A stretch of 42,257 nt of DNA from Kiritimatiellia bacterium (GTDB taxonomy: Bacteria; Verrucomicrobiota; Kiritimatiellia; RFP12; UBA1067), in NCBI GenBank assembly GCA_017395505.1, contig JAFPUH010000025.1, positions 1-42,257 of the forward strand, given 5' to 3'. The translations under genes and the position numbers were made by a program. Every line of letters begins with the position of its first letter. The first letter of the stretch is position 1. The notes below the pieces were generated by a model, which was not told the DNA's origin, searched no databases, and saw only the letters and a list, made by a program, of their open reading frames with translations. Below, piece by piece: positions 1 through 7,999 of the stretch.

Positions 1-542
1 AGGTTACTGTCGACATCGACGCCACCGGCATCCTGAACGTCTCGGCGAAGGATCTCGGCACCCACAAGGAGCAGAAGATCACCATCACCGCGGCGGGCGG
101 CCTCTCCAAGGAGGAGATCGAGCGTATGCGCAAGGACGCCGAGTCCCACGCGGCGGAGGACGAGAAGCGCCACGCCGAGGTAGAGGAGCGCAACAAGGCC
201 GACGGCCTCGCGTTCCAGGTCGAGAAGACTCTCCGCGACGCGGGCGACAAGATCGCGGCCGACAAGAAGGCTCCGGTCGAGGCTGCGCTCAAGGCTCTCA
301 AGGATGAGCTCGCCAAGCAGCCGCCGGCTCCGATAGCCGACATCAAGGCCAAGCAGGATGCTCTCATGAAGGCGATGGAGCCCGTCGCTCAGGAGATGTA
401 CGCCTCGGCTCAGCAGGCCCAGCAGGGCGCCGGCGCAGAAACGCCGCCTCCTGGAGCGGGTACGCCGCCGCCGAACAACGGCGGTTCGCAGGAGAAGAAG
501 GGCGGCGACGACGTCGTTGACGCCGACTTCACGATGAAGTAA
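1..542 (+). CDS. dnaK: Chaperone DnaK (Hsp70), C-terminal part only
   Basis: Open from the window edge; the reading frame begins at base 3 and ends with TAA at 540-542. The visible part starts in the substrate-binding beta domain (DIDATGILNVSAKD, a DnaK hallmark) and continues through the helical lid (TITAAGGLSKEEIERM). It ends in a Gly/Pro/Gln-rich tail and the acidic DDVVDADF C-terminus typical of bacterial DnaK, where co-chaperones bind. DnaK refolds proteins with DnaJ and GrpE in the cytoplasm. Only 39 bp separate it from groES, with no CIRCE-type inverted repeat between them, so the two chaperone systems are probably cotranscribed. The ATPase domain lies outside the window. Confidence 0.95.
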   Translation, partial: VTVDIDATGILNVSAKDLGTHKEQKITITAAGGLSKEEIERMRKDAESHAAEDEKRHAEVEERNKADGLAFQVEKTLRDAGDKIAADKKAPVEAALKALKDELAKQPPAPIADIKAKQDALMKAMEPVAQEMYASAQQAQQGAGAETPPPGAGTPPPNNGGSQEKKGGDDVVDADFTMK

Positions 543-581
543 GTTTAAGGTCAAGAAAACAACTTGAAAGGACAAAACAAA

Positions 582-869
582 ATGAAGATCAGACCTCTGG
601 GCGACCGCGTGCTGGTGGAGCCCATCGAAGAAAAGGAACAGACCGTCGGCGGCATCATCATTCCCGATTCCGCCAAGGAGAAACCTATGCAGGGCAAGGT
701 CATCGCGGTCGGCAAGAAGACCGACAAGGACGGCAAGGAGCTGCCCTTCGACGTGAAGGCCGGCGACACTGTGCTGCTGCCGAAGTACGGCGGGACCGAA
801 GTCAAGCTTGATGGCAAGAAGCTGCAGCTTGTCCGTGAAGAGGACCTCTTGGGAGTTCTTGAGAAGTAA
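582..869 (+). CDS. groES: Co-chaperonin GroES (Hsp10)
   Basis: A 95-residue protein of normal Hsp10 length. It begins [14 protein letters not shown] and contains the mobile-loop region ([20 protein letters not shown]) and the [18 protein letters not shown] core. GroES caps the GroEL ring and closes the folding chamber. I chose the ATG at 582 because GAAAGGA lies about 9 nt upstream; an in-frame TTG at 564 would add six residues unlike the family N-terminus. groEL follows after 53 bp, and that gap repeats CTAGA three times without an obvious function. Confidence 0.97.
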   Translation: MKIRPLGDRVLVEPIEEKEQTVGGIIIPDSAKEKPMQGKVIAVGKKTDKDGKELPFDVKAGDTVLLPKYGGTEVKLDGKKLQLVREEDLLGVLEK

Positions 870-922
870 CCCCAGAACCTCTAGAGCAACTAGAACATCT
901 AGAACACTGAAAGGCAATCACA

Positions 923-2557
923 ATGGCTAAGCAAATCAAGTTCGACGCCGAAGCGCGTCAGAAGATACTGGCGGGCGTCGAGAAGCTCTCCGCCGCCGTC
1001 ACGTCCACACTAGGCCCGTCCGGCCGCAACGTGATTCTCGACAAGAAGTTCGGCTCGCCCCAGATCACCAAGGACGGCGTGACCGTCGCTAAGGAGATCG
1101 AGCTGCCCGATCCCTTCGAGAACATGGGCGCGCAGATGGTTAAGGAAGTCGCCTCCAAGACGAATGACGTCGCCGGCGACGGCACCACGACCGCCACGCT
1201 TCTCGCCGAGGCAATCTATCGCGAGGGTCTCAAGAACCTCACGGCCGGCGCCAACGCGATGGCCCTCAAGGCCGGTATCGACAAGGCCACGGCCGCTGTC
1301 GTCGACTCCATCGCCAAGCAGGCCAAGAAGGTCAAGAGCGCCGATGAGATCGCGCAGGTCGCGACGATTTCCGCCAACGGCGACGAGGAGATCGGCAAGA
1401 TGATCTCCGATGCCATGGACAAGGTCGGTAAGGAAGGCACCATTACGGTCGAAGAGGCCAAGACGCTCGAGTCCACGCTGGACGTCGTCGAGGGTATGCA
1501 GTTCGACAAGGGCTACCTCTCGCCCTACTTCGTGACCTCGCCCGAGGATATGGAATGCGAGCTTGAGAATCCGTTTATCCTGCTCTTCGAGAAGAAGATC
1601 TCGAACCTTCAGGACATGCTGCCTCTGCTCCAGGCCGTCGCGAAGACTGGCCGTCCGCTCATGATCATCGCAGAGGATGTCGAGGGCGAGGCTCTTGCTA
1701 CGCTCGTCGTGAACAAGCTGCGCGGTACGTTCCAGGTCTGCGCCGTCAAGGCTCCTGGCTTCGGCGACCGCCGCAAGGCGATTCTCGAGGACATCGCGGT
1801 GCTCACTGGCGGCCGCCTCATCAGCGAGGACATCGGCGTCAAGCTCGAGAGCGTCCAGCTCACCGATCTCGGCCGTGCGAAGAAGGTCGTCGTCGACAAG
1901 GACAACACGACCATCGTCGAGGGTCTCGGCAAGTCTGCCGACATCAAGGCGCGCACTGAGCAGATCAAGAAGCAGATCGAGGAGACCACGAGCGACTACG
2001 ACCGCGAGAAGCTCCAGGAGCGTCTTGCGAAGCTCGCCGGCGGCGTTGCTCTGATCAAGGTCGGCGCTGCTACCGAGGCCGCGATGAAGGAGAAGAAGGA
2101 TCGCGTCGATGATGCGCTGCACGCAACCCGCGCGGCGGTCGAAGAGGGCATTGTCGCCGGCGGCGGCGTTGCCTATCTGCGCGCCCAGAAGTCCATTCAG
2201 GCTCTCGAGCTAAGCGGCGACGAGGCGGTCGGCGCCAGCATCGTCGAGCGTGCCGTCGAGGCTCCTCTGCGCAAGCTCGTCGGCAACGCCGGACAGGAGG
2301 CTGCGCTCGTCGTCGCCAACGTCAAGAAGGCGACCGGCACGAATGGCTACAACGTCCGCACCGGCGAATACTGCGACCTGCTGAAGGCTGGCGTGGTGGA
2401 TCCCGCCAAGGTGACGCGCTCCGCCCTGCAGAACGCCGCTTCGATTGCGGGTCTGCTGCTCACGACGGATTGCATGGTCACCGACCTTCCCGAGAAGAAG
2501 GAAGGCTGCGGCTGCGGCGGACACGGTGCGCCCGGCGGCATGGACGGCATGATGTAA
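923..2557 (+). CDS. groEL: Chaperonin GroEL (Hsp60)
   Basis: 544 residues, the usual GroEL length. The N-terminal equatorial domain has [18 protein letters not shown] and the ATP-binding [13 protein letters not shown] motif. The apical domain has the [28 protein letters not shown] stretch in modified spacing, and the C-terminal half has [27 protein letters not shown]. It ends in a GGM-type tail, here enriched in Cys and Gly ([17 protein letters not shown]). The tetradecamer folds proteins in an ATP-driven cycle with GroES. A ribosome-binding GAAAGG precedes the ATG. A strong hairpin terminator follows 34 bp after the stop, closing the dnaK-groES-groEL transcript. Confidence 0.98.
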   Translation: MAKQIKFDAEARQKILAGVEKLSAAVTSTLGPSGRNVILDKKFGSPQITKDGVTVAKEIELPDPFENMGAQMVKEVASKTNDVAGDGTTTATLLAEAIYREGLKNLTAGANAMALKAGIDKATAAVVDSIAKQAKKVKSADEIAQVATISANGDEEIGKMISDAMDKVGKEGTITVEEAKTLESTLDVVEGMQFDKGYLSPYFVTSPEDMECELENPFILLFEKKISNLQDMLPLLQAVAKTGRPLMIIAEDVEGEALATLVVNKLRGTFQVCAVKAPGFGDRRKAILEDIAVLTGGRLISEDIGVKLESVQLTDLGRAKKVVVDKDNTTIVEGLGKSADIKARTEQIKKQIEETTSDYDREKLQERLAKLAGGVALIKVGAATEAAMKEKKDRVDDALHATRAAVEEGIVAGGGVAYLRAQKSIQALELSGDEAVGASIVERAVEAPLRKLVGNAGQEAALVVANVKKATGTNGYNVRTGEYCDLLKAGVVDPAKVTRSALQNAASIAGLLLTTDCMVTDLPEKKEGCGCGGHGAPGGMDGMM

Positions 2558-2590
2558 TCCTGGCCATCCAGGTTCGCGTCAGCGAAGATA

Positions 2591-2624
2591 CGGGCTGCGG
2601 CATTTGCCGCGGCCCGCATTTTAT
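2591..2624 (+). terminator. Rho-independent terminator after groEL
   Basis: An 11-bp stem (2591-2601 with 2606-2616, one G-T pair) closes on an ATTT loop and is followed by CATTTTAT. The hairpin is GC-rich and ends only three bases before the next gene's -10 box, so terminator and promoter are packed back to back. Confidence 0.85.
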
Positions 2625-2632
2625 GCTATAAT
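2623..2632 (+). promoter_or_regulatory. Promoter (-10 TATAAT) for the greA-like gene
   Basis: A perfect TATAAT at 2627-2632, inside ATGCTATAAT. A partial -35 (TTGCCG, 2604-2609) falls 17 bp upstream, inside the terminator stem. Expected start of transcription is about 2639, giving a leader of about 30 nt with AGGAGG at 2655-2660 ahead of the ATG at 2669. Confidence 0.7.
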
Positions 2633-2668
2633 TTCACATCAAACATTTTCCAGTAGGAGGTTTACACT

Positions 2669-4684
2669 ATGGCAGATACTGAAGCGGTTGTCGTACAGCT
2701 CGGCGAATGTGCGGAAAAGCAGGATTTCGGCGTGGCTTTTTCGCTTGTTAAGGAGAACATGGCAGCGCTCGCCAAGAAGATCCGTCCCGAGGGCATCAGG
2801 GATGCATTGAAGAAGACGACGAAGGATCGTCTTCTTCTTTCTTTTTTGGACGGCGTGGATTTCGGCGTCAGCCAGCTCGACGAGTCGCTCGTCAGGCTTG
2901 AGAAGCTGCTGTCGTTCCAGCAGGGGGCTCTCGTGCTCAACGACACGTGGGGTCTTGGCGTCGTCAAGCGCCTCGACTACTTCTATCGCCGCATAACGGT
3001 TGACTTCAAGACTCGCAAGGGCCACCAGTTCACCTACGCGGCCGCGACCGACATGCTCGAGCGTGCGCCCGACAACCACATCCTCGTGCTGCGCCAGAGC
3101 GACCCCGCCCGCGTCGAGGCTATGCTCCGTGACCAGCCCGGCGAGTTCGTAAAGGCAGTGCTCAAGAGCTATGGCGACATGCCTATCGTGAAGCTCGAGG
3201 ACGTCTGCGTGTCGAACGGCTTCGTCAAGGCCGTCAACTGGAAGGCTTTCTGGGAGAAGGCGCGCGTTGAGCTTCGCAAGGACAGCCTCGTGGCGATCCC
3301 CGTAAAGCGCACCGATCCGATTCAGCTCAAGGAGTCCGCCGAAGACTACGGCGACAGCTGGCTGACGGCATTTTCGCACGAGACCGATCCCAAGCTCATC
3401 CTCGCGGCCGTCCGCGAATATGTAGCGCAGGGCAAGTTCAAGGCTGTGGACGACGCGTCGAAGGCGAAGATAGAGGAGCGGCTCGTTTTCGCCGTTACTG
3501 CGGCCCGAAAGGTGGACGACGCTCTCTACGCCCGTCTCGCGTGCCTCGTGCGCGACCTCGGTTTCGCTAATCCGCCCGCTGGCGAGATGCGCGACTACCT
3601 GTGGGAGCGCAAGCGCTTCGTGAAGGCCGCTGCGACGCTTCCTGCGCGTGAGGTCGGCGCAATGGTTTCGTTCCTCGCTGTTGACGAGGAGTCGAAGGCG
3701 AGGCTCTACAAGGCGATCCCTGAGATGTGCTTTACGGCCGTCTCCGAGGTCGTTGCGCAGTTCGGCGGCGAGTCTGCATGCCGCGAGGCGGTCGCAGAAT
3801 TCATGAGGCAGCCCAAGGCTCCTGCGACGCTCGTGACGCTCATCGTCGGCAAGTACGAGGGCTTCAAGGACTGGTCTGAACTGCCGCCGCTCATTACGAT
3901 ACTTACGCACGCGATCGCTCTCGGCGAGGGCCGCCAGGGTGGCGAGACGCTCAAGATGCAGAACATCGTTCGCCGACTCTTCGCCGACACCAAGTGGCTC
4001 GAGAAGGTGTATTCGTGGCTGGACGAGGGCGATCAGGCCCTCTTCTTCGAGCGCTTCCAGGCATCGATCGCGTGGGATCCCTCGACGCACCACACAATCG
4101 TCGTGCGCATGACGCGCATCGTCCCCGCGCTCGAGGCGCACGTTGTGAAGGTCGAGAAGAAGAAGGAGTATGCTCGCGTCACGAGCTACCGCAGCTTTGC
4201 TCTCAAGAAGGCCGAATACCTCAAGCTCATCAACGAGGACATGCCCGCCAACATCAAGCGCATCGAGTTCGCGAAGAGCTACGGCGACCTCAGCGAGAAC
4301 GCGGAGTACCAGTACGCCAAGGACGAGCAGCGCGCGCTCATGCAGAAGCAGACGCTCATGCAGCAGGATCTCGAGACGGTCAAGCCAGACGATTTCGCCG
4401 ATGCCTCCGTCGAGGAGGTGATGCCCGGCGTTTCGGTGCTGATCTCGACGCCCGACGGCGAGCGCACCTACCATGTGCTTGGCGAGTGGGACAACGACAC
4501 CGAGCTCGGAGTGCTTTCTTCGAAGGCGCGCCTTGCGCAGAACATGCTCGGCAAGAAGGCCGGCGAAGAGTTCGAGCTTCCCGGCTCCGACGGAGCGACG
4601 CAGTTTGCTCGCATCGTACAGATCATGCCGCTGCCCACTGAGATTCGCGACTGGATGAAACTTCCCGACGGAATGCAAATATGA
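2669..4684 (+). CDS. greA: GreA-family transcription elongation factor with a large N-terminal extension
   Basis: 671 residues, against about 158 for ordinary GreA. Roughly the last 170 residues are the GreA core: a coiled coil with the acidic tip motif GDLSENAEYQYAKDEQ, where the Asp and Glu reach into the RNA polymerase secondary channel to stimulate cleavage of backtracked RNA, then an FKBP-like domain ending in DWMKLPDGMQI. The first 500 residues are mostly helical, of unknown role and without a motif I recognise. Long GreA proteins of this kind are known in chlamydiae and other PVC bacteria. AGGAGG lies 8 nt before the ATG. The TGA stop forms part of the next gene's promoter. Confidence 0.88.
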   Translation: MADTEAVVVQLGECAEKQDFGVAFSLVKENMAALAKKIRPEGIRDALKKTTKDRLLLSFLDGVDFGVSQLDESLVRLEKLLSFQQGALVLNDTWGLGVVKRLDYFYRRITVDFKTRKGHQFTYAAATDMLERAPDNHILVLRQSDPARVEAMLRDQPGEFVKAVLKSYGDMPIVKLEDVCVSNGFVKAVNWKAFWEKARVELRKDSLVAIPVKRTDPIQLKESAEDYGDSWLTAFSHETDPKLILAAVREYVAQGKFKAVDDASKAKIEERLVFAVTAARKVDDALYARLACLVRDLGFANPPAGEMRDYLWERKRFVKAAATLPAREVGAMVSFLAVDEESKARLYKAIPEMCFTAVSEVVAQFGGESACREAVAEFMRQPKAPATLVTLIVGKYEGFKDWSELPPLITILTHAIALGEGRQGGETLKMQNIVRRLFADTKWLEKVYSWLDEGDQALFFERFQASIAWDPSTHHTIVVRMTRIVPALEAHVVKVEKKKEYARVTSYRSFALKKAEYLKLINEDMPANIKRIEFAKSYGDLSENAEYQYAKDEQRALMQKQTLMQQDLETVKPDDFADASVEEVMPGVSVLISTPDGERTYHVLGEWDNDTELGVLSSKARLAQNMLGKKAGEEFELPGSDGATQFARIVQIMPLPTEIRDWMKLPDGMQI

Positions 4685-4690
4685 TATAAT
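4679..4690 (+). promoter_or_regulatory. Extended -10 promoter for dksA-lspA-miaA
   Basis: The sequence TATGATATAATA places TATAAT at 4685-4690 and an extended -10 TG directly before it; that TGA is also the stop codon of the greA-like gene (4682-4684). The -35 position (about 4662, TTCCCG) matches consensus poorly. The transcript would start near 4697 and carry GAAAGGAGG before the ATG at 4735, so this gene has a conventional leader. Confidence 0.75.
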
Positions 4691-4734
4691 ACGCATTGTC
4701 GAGAACGATTAATTTCACGAAAGGAGGCTTTAGC

Positions 4735-5484
4735 ATGGGAGTCACAGTAAAGAGCGCCGCGAAGAAGCCGACGGTCAAGAAGGCTGTCGCGAAGAAGCCG
4801 CTTGCAAAGAAGCTCGCGGTGAAGAAGCTCGCAGTTGCGAAGAAGGCAACCCCCGCGAAGAAGCCAGTCGAGGCCAAGAAGCCGGCTGAGCCGAAGAAGG
4901 AGCCGAAGCGCGTTCCGCCGCGCATCGTCCGCAAGCCCATCGTCATCGCCAAGCAGGTTCCGCCTGCAGCTCCAGAGATCGACACAGCCAAGGCCGTTGC
5001 CTTCGCAATGTCGATCGCAGAGGAGATGAAGCGCGCTGCCGCTGCCGCCTCGCAGTCCGAGTCGGCTGAGGCCACGATCAAGCTCTCGCGCCGTCCGACG
5101 ACCCGCGAGAAGGGGCAGGAGACGGTGCAGTTCCCGCCGAACGACCTCAGGGATTTCCGCAAGAGGCTACTCGCCGAGCGCGAGAGGGCGCTTTCCGGCG
5201 TAGACGCCATGAAGGCTACGGGCTTCAACGAGTCCGATGACCATGAGGCTGACGGCGGCGACGGCACCAACCAGACGCTCAGGCTTCAGGCTCTCGGCCA
5301 GATGGGTTCGATCAACCGCACAATCCAGCAGATCGAGGAGGCCCTCCACCGCATCGACGACGGAACCTATGGCGTCTGCACGGTCTGCGGGCAGCTCATC
5401 CGCAAGCCACGCCTCGTGAACCAGCCGTTCGTACAGACTTGCATGGAGTGCCAGAACGAGATGGAGCGCAACCGCAAGGGATGA
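4735..5484 (+). CDS. DksA/TraR-family zinc-finger protein with Lys/Ala/Pro-rich N-terminus
   Basis: 249 residues. The first ~75 are histone-H1-like repeats of AKKP/AVKK, highly basic and probably disordered and nucleic-acid binding. The C-terminal ~115 residues form the DksA/TraR module: a coiled coil (NDLRDFRKRLLAERERAL onward) and a four-cysteine zinc finger (CTVC then CMEC). Family members enter the RNA polymerase secondary channel and tune initiation, often with ppGpp. The ATG at 4735 has AAGGAGG 7 nt upstream; an in-frame TTG at 4696 lies almost on the predicted transcript start and is unlikely. The stop overlaps the lspA start (ATGA), so translation is probably coupled. Confidence 0.85.
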   Translation: MGVTVKSAAKKPTVKKAVAKKPLAKKLAVKKLAVAKKATPAKKPVEAKKPAEPKKEPKRVPPRIVRKPIVIAKQVPPAAPEIDTAKAVAFAMSIAEEMKRAAAAASQSESAEATIKLSRRPTTREKGQETVQFPPNDLRDFRKRLLAERERALSGVDAMKATGFNESDDHEADGGDGTNQTLRLQALGQMGSINRTIQQIEEALHRIDDGTYGVCTVCGQLIRKPRLVNQPFVQTCMECQNEMERNRKG

Positions 5485-5945
5485 AGCGCTTCTTTGTGAC
5501 ATTCGCGGTAGTCGCGAACCTTCTGCTCGCAGACACCGTGGTCAAGGAACTCGCCGCAGGGCTCTTGAAGGGGTCTGCGGCGGTTTCGGTAATACCGGGA
5601 ATCTTCGACCTCGCCTACGTTGAAAACAGGGGTTGCGCCTGGGGGATGTTCCAGGGCGCCGTCTGGCCGCTCGCGACTTTCGGAGCGCTTGCGCTGCTGT
5701 TTCTGATATGGAAGCGTCGCGCGGTGTTCGGCGATTCGTGGGCCGCGCCTTGCCTGATGTACGCCGGAATAATGGGCAATCTGGTGGATCGGCTGGGACG
5801 TGGCTATGTCATCGACATGTTTGACTTTCACTGTGGGGTGCACCACTTTCCCTGCTTCAACCTCGCCGACACTTACATATGCATAGCAGCGGGGCTGCTG
5901 ATACTGGATTCCATCCGTCAGGATCTCAAGAAGAAGGTGAGCTGA
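5481..5945 (+). CDS. lspA: Lipoprotein signal peptidase (SPase II)
   Basis: 154 residues, normal for LspA, with four predicted membrane helices. Family motifs are present: AYVENRGCAWGMF, then GIMGNLVDRLGRGYVIDMFDF and FPCFNLADTYI, which hold the two catalytic aspartates of this membrane aspartyl protease. It cleaves signal peptides of diacylglyceryl-modified prolipoproteins at the inner membrane; the lipoprotein at 42093 would be a substrate. The start overlaps the dksA-like stop and the stop overlaps the miaA start (TGATG), so the three genes form a tight operon. Confidence 0.95.
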   Translation: MKRFFVTFAVVANLLLADTVVKELAAGLLKGSAAVSVIPGIFDLAYVENRGCAWGMFQGAVWPLATFGALALLFLIWKRRAVFGDSWAAPCLMYAGIMGNLVDRLGRGYVIDMFDFHCGVHHFPCFNLADTYICIAAGLLILDSIRQDLKKKVS

Positions 5946-6667
5946 TGGATATCGTGCGCGACGCCTATCTGCTCGCCGGACCTACCGCGAGCGGCAAGAG
6001 CGCGATTGCCGCCGTTCTTGCGAGGCGTCTTAAGGCGCGCATCTTGAGCGCCGATTCCATGCTCGTCTACAAGGGTATGGATATCGGTACCGCCAAGCCA
6101 TCGCCCGAAGAGATCGCCGAATTCGGCATGGGCGGCGTTGACGTCGTCACTCCCGCTGAGGAATTTTCGTCCGGCGCATGGCTTCGTGCCGCCGCAGATT
6201 GGGCCGCGAAAGTGCCTGAAGATGTGCCTATGGTGATCGTCGGCGGGACTGGTCTCTACTTTTCCGCACTGCTTCGCGGCCTTGACCGCAAGTGGGTTAA
6301 GCCGCCGCCGGAATACCCCGTGATCCAGATCGACCGCGCCACAGTTCGAGAACGCATCCGCGCGAGGCTAGACGACATGTTCATGTCAGGGCTGGAGGAA
6401 GAGAAGCGCCGTCTTCACGAACGGTATCCCGTCTGGTCGCGCACGGCTTCGCTGGCCATAGGCTACCGTGAAGGCGACGACCGCGAGAAGATATTCGTCA
6501 GGACCTGCCAGCTCGCAAAGCGGCAGGATACATGGTTCCGCCATCAGGCGACCGCGCTGTATGTCGAGCCCGACGTAGAGGCCGTCTGGAACCTCTGGCG
6601 GAGCAGGGGACCATGGAAGGTCCGCTTTGTATCGCCCAGTAGCGCAGAAACGCACAATATGGTATAA
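5945..6667 (+). CDS. miaA: tRNA dimethylallyltransferase MiaA, internally shortened
   Basis: MiaA adds a dimethylallyl group to N6 of A37 in tRNAs reading UNN codons. The P-loop LLAGPTASGKSAIA, the LSADSMLVYKGMDIGTAKP motif, GGTGLYFSALLRGL and the C-terminal GYREG and QLAKRQDTWFRHQ motifs are all present. The protein is only 240 residues against about 300. Between GLYFSALLRGL and the QIDRATVRERIRARL helix, the usual segment (a Dxx.A.RI.pND.qR..RALEV type sequence, part of the tRNA-contacting insertion) is absent, leaving a short Pro-rich linker. No frameshift is visible. The final TAA is embedded in the next promoter. It may be a lineage-specific compact MiaA. Confidence 0.85.
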   Translation: MDIVRDAYLLAGPTASGKSAIAAVLARRLKARILSADSMLVYKGMDIGTAKPSPEEIAEFGMGGVDVVTPAEEFSSGAWLRAAADWAAKVPEDVPMVIVGGTGLYFSALLRGLDRKWVKPPPEYPVIQIDRATVRERIRARLDDMFMSGLEEEKRRLHERYPVWSRTASLAIGYREGDDREKIFVRTCQLAKRQDTWFRHQATALYVEPDVEAVWNLWRSRGPWKVRFVSPSSAETHNMV

Positions 6668-6668
6668 T
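6657..6668 (+). promoter_or_regulatory. Extended -10 promoter for the 440-aa gene and pheT
   Basis: ATATGGTATAAT places TATAAT at 6663-6668 with TG one base before it (extended -10). The TAA stop of miaA (6665-6667) lies inside the box. The next ATG (6677) is only 9 nt after the last T, so transcription would begin at or within a base or two of the start codon and the mRNA would be leaderless. Confidence 0.72.
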
Positions 6669-6676
6669 TTCTATCT

Positions 6677-7999
6677 ATGGAAACGGAAGATAGACCTGTA
6701 CTCGATCTCGGGGCGATCGACTTCACCCCTGATTGGGCAAAGAGGGACGCTGGTGTCAGCGTCGGCCACGTAAAATCCGAGCGCGAAACGCCGGAGCGCA
6801 AGAGCTTCGGCGATCGCAAGGGCTTTGGCGAACGCCGTCCTTTCGGAGACGCCAAGAAGAAGGGACCTCAGGGCCCGAGAAGCTTCGACCGCAGGCCGCG
6901 CGAGGCCGAAAGGCCCAAGCCTCTCGACGTCGATGTCAAGATACTGCCCGAAACCAAGGCTCTCGGCACCATCATCCGCAAGCTCCAGCAGGATTTTCAC
7001 GCATACAAGCTGAAGGATCTCGCATACTTCTTCCTCGACAATCCATCGTCCGTGCTGCTTAAGATCACTCCTCGCGAAGAGGCCAAGACCGGTGCGGAGA
7101 AGATGTTCCGCCAGTGCAAGGCGTGCGGTTTTGCCTCGACGAACGAGGACGATGTGGTGCAGCATATCCTCACGGCGCACATTGGCGACTACTACGAGAT
7201 CAAGGAGATCGACTGCGAGCCGCCTAAGGGCAACTTCAACTGTGTGGCGAAGTGCGGGCTTTCAGGCGTGCTGCTGGGGCCGCCGAACATACACGAGTTC
7301 AACGGTGTCGTCCGTGAGATGATCCGTACGCGCTACCCCAACATGACCGAAGAGCAGTACCGCTCTCACATCGAGATGGTTCGCGACGCCGATGCAATCG
7401 AAGAGTGGCGCAAGACGGCCGTAAAGAAGACGGTGTTCGTCGCGAAGGGCGCTGGCGAAGATGCTCCGCAGCTTACGCGCGAGCAGGCCGAGGCGGAATT
7501 CCGCCGCAACATAATGCCGGCCATGCTCGAGGCCACTAAGAATCTCATGATAACGGCCGAGATGGCGCTCAAGAGTCCTGTGAAACCACTCGTATGGGCG
7601 GTTCGCGATGCGCTCGAGGCCGAGCGCCGCGCCCCGTACAACATGTGCTTCGCACTGCGCGGAGCCTTCCACCACCGCAAGCTCCACTTCTTCCGTGCTA
7701 ACGATGCGCGCGGTCCGGAGTTCGTTACGAGCGCCGACCTCAAGGAGTTCGATGCGGCCCATGCCATACCTGAGCTCGCCAAGGTTGCGACGTTCATCGC
7801 CGAGCATCCATGCTCGCCGCGCATCGACATCGTCACCGAGCCCGAGATAGAGAAGCACCTGGTATGGCTCGTTTCCACGGGGCATGTCGTAGCGTTCACG
7901 AACGGCGTCTACTCTGCCGTCGAGAAGTATCCCAAGTATGGCCCACAGTGGCAGAAGCGCAAGGAGGCGAAGGATGAGGCTCCCGCTCAGCTGGCTTAA
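6677..7999 (+). CDS. Conserved-looking protein of unknown function with an Arg/Gly-rich N-terminus and a Cys2-His2 motif
   Basis: 440 residues that I cannot assign. The first ~80 residues are low-complexity and charged (RKSFGDRKGFGERRPFG, then RRPREAERPKP), like RNA-binding tails. A C-x2-C-x12-H-x4-H pattern (CKACGF to HILTAH, about residues 153-173) could bind zinc. The rest is globular, with no membrane segment or signal peptide. No Shine-Dalgarno precedes the ATG; the -10 box sits 9 nt upstream, predicting leaderless translation. The last 26 nt overlap pheT, so the two are cotranscribed and possibly coupled. The location points to a role in translation or RNA metabolism, but that is inference. 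Confidence 0.8.
   Translation: METEDRPVLDLGAIDFTPDWAKRDAGVSVGHVKSERETPERKSFGDRKGFGERRPFGDAKKKGPQGPRSFDRRPREAERPKPLDVDVKILPETKALGTIIRKLQQDFHAYKLKDLAYFFLDNPSSVLLKITPREEAKTGAEKMFRQCKACGFASTNEDDVVQHILTAHIGDYYEIKEIDCEPPKGNFNCVAKCGLSGVLLGPPNIHEFNGVVREMIRTRYPNMTEEQYRSHIEMVRDADAIEEWRKTAVKKTVFVAKGAGEDAPQLTREQAEAEFRRNIMPAMLEATKNLMITAEMALKSPVKPLVWAVRDALEAERRAPYNMCFALRGAFHHRKLHFFRANDARGPEFVTSADLKEFDAAHAIPELAKVATFIAEHPCSPRIDIVTEPEIEKHLVWLVSTGHVVAFTNGVYSAVEKYPKYGPQWQKRKEAKDEAPAQLA

Noticed and set aside
870..922. Regulatory operator in the groES-groEL gap (three CTAGA copies)
   Set aside because: No dyad like CIRCE and very short; probably chance.
4696..5484. TTG at 4696 as start of the DksA-like protein
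   Set aside because: It would coincide with the predicted transcription start, while the ATG at 4735 has AAGGAGG at ideal distance.
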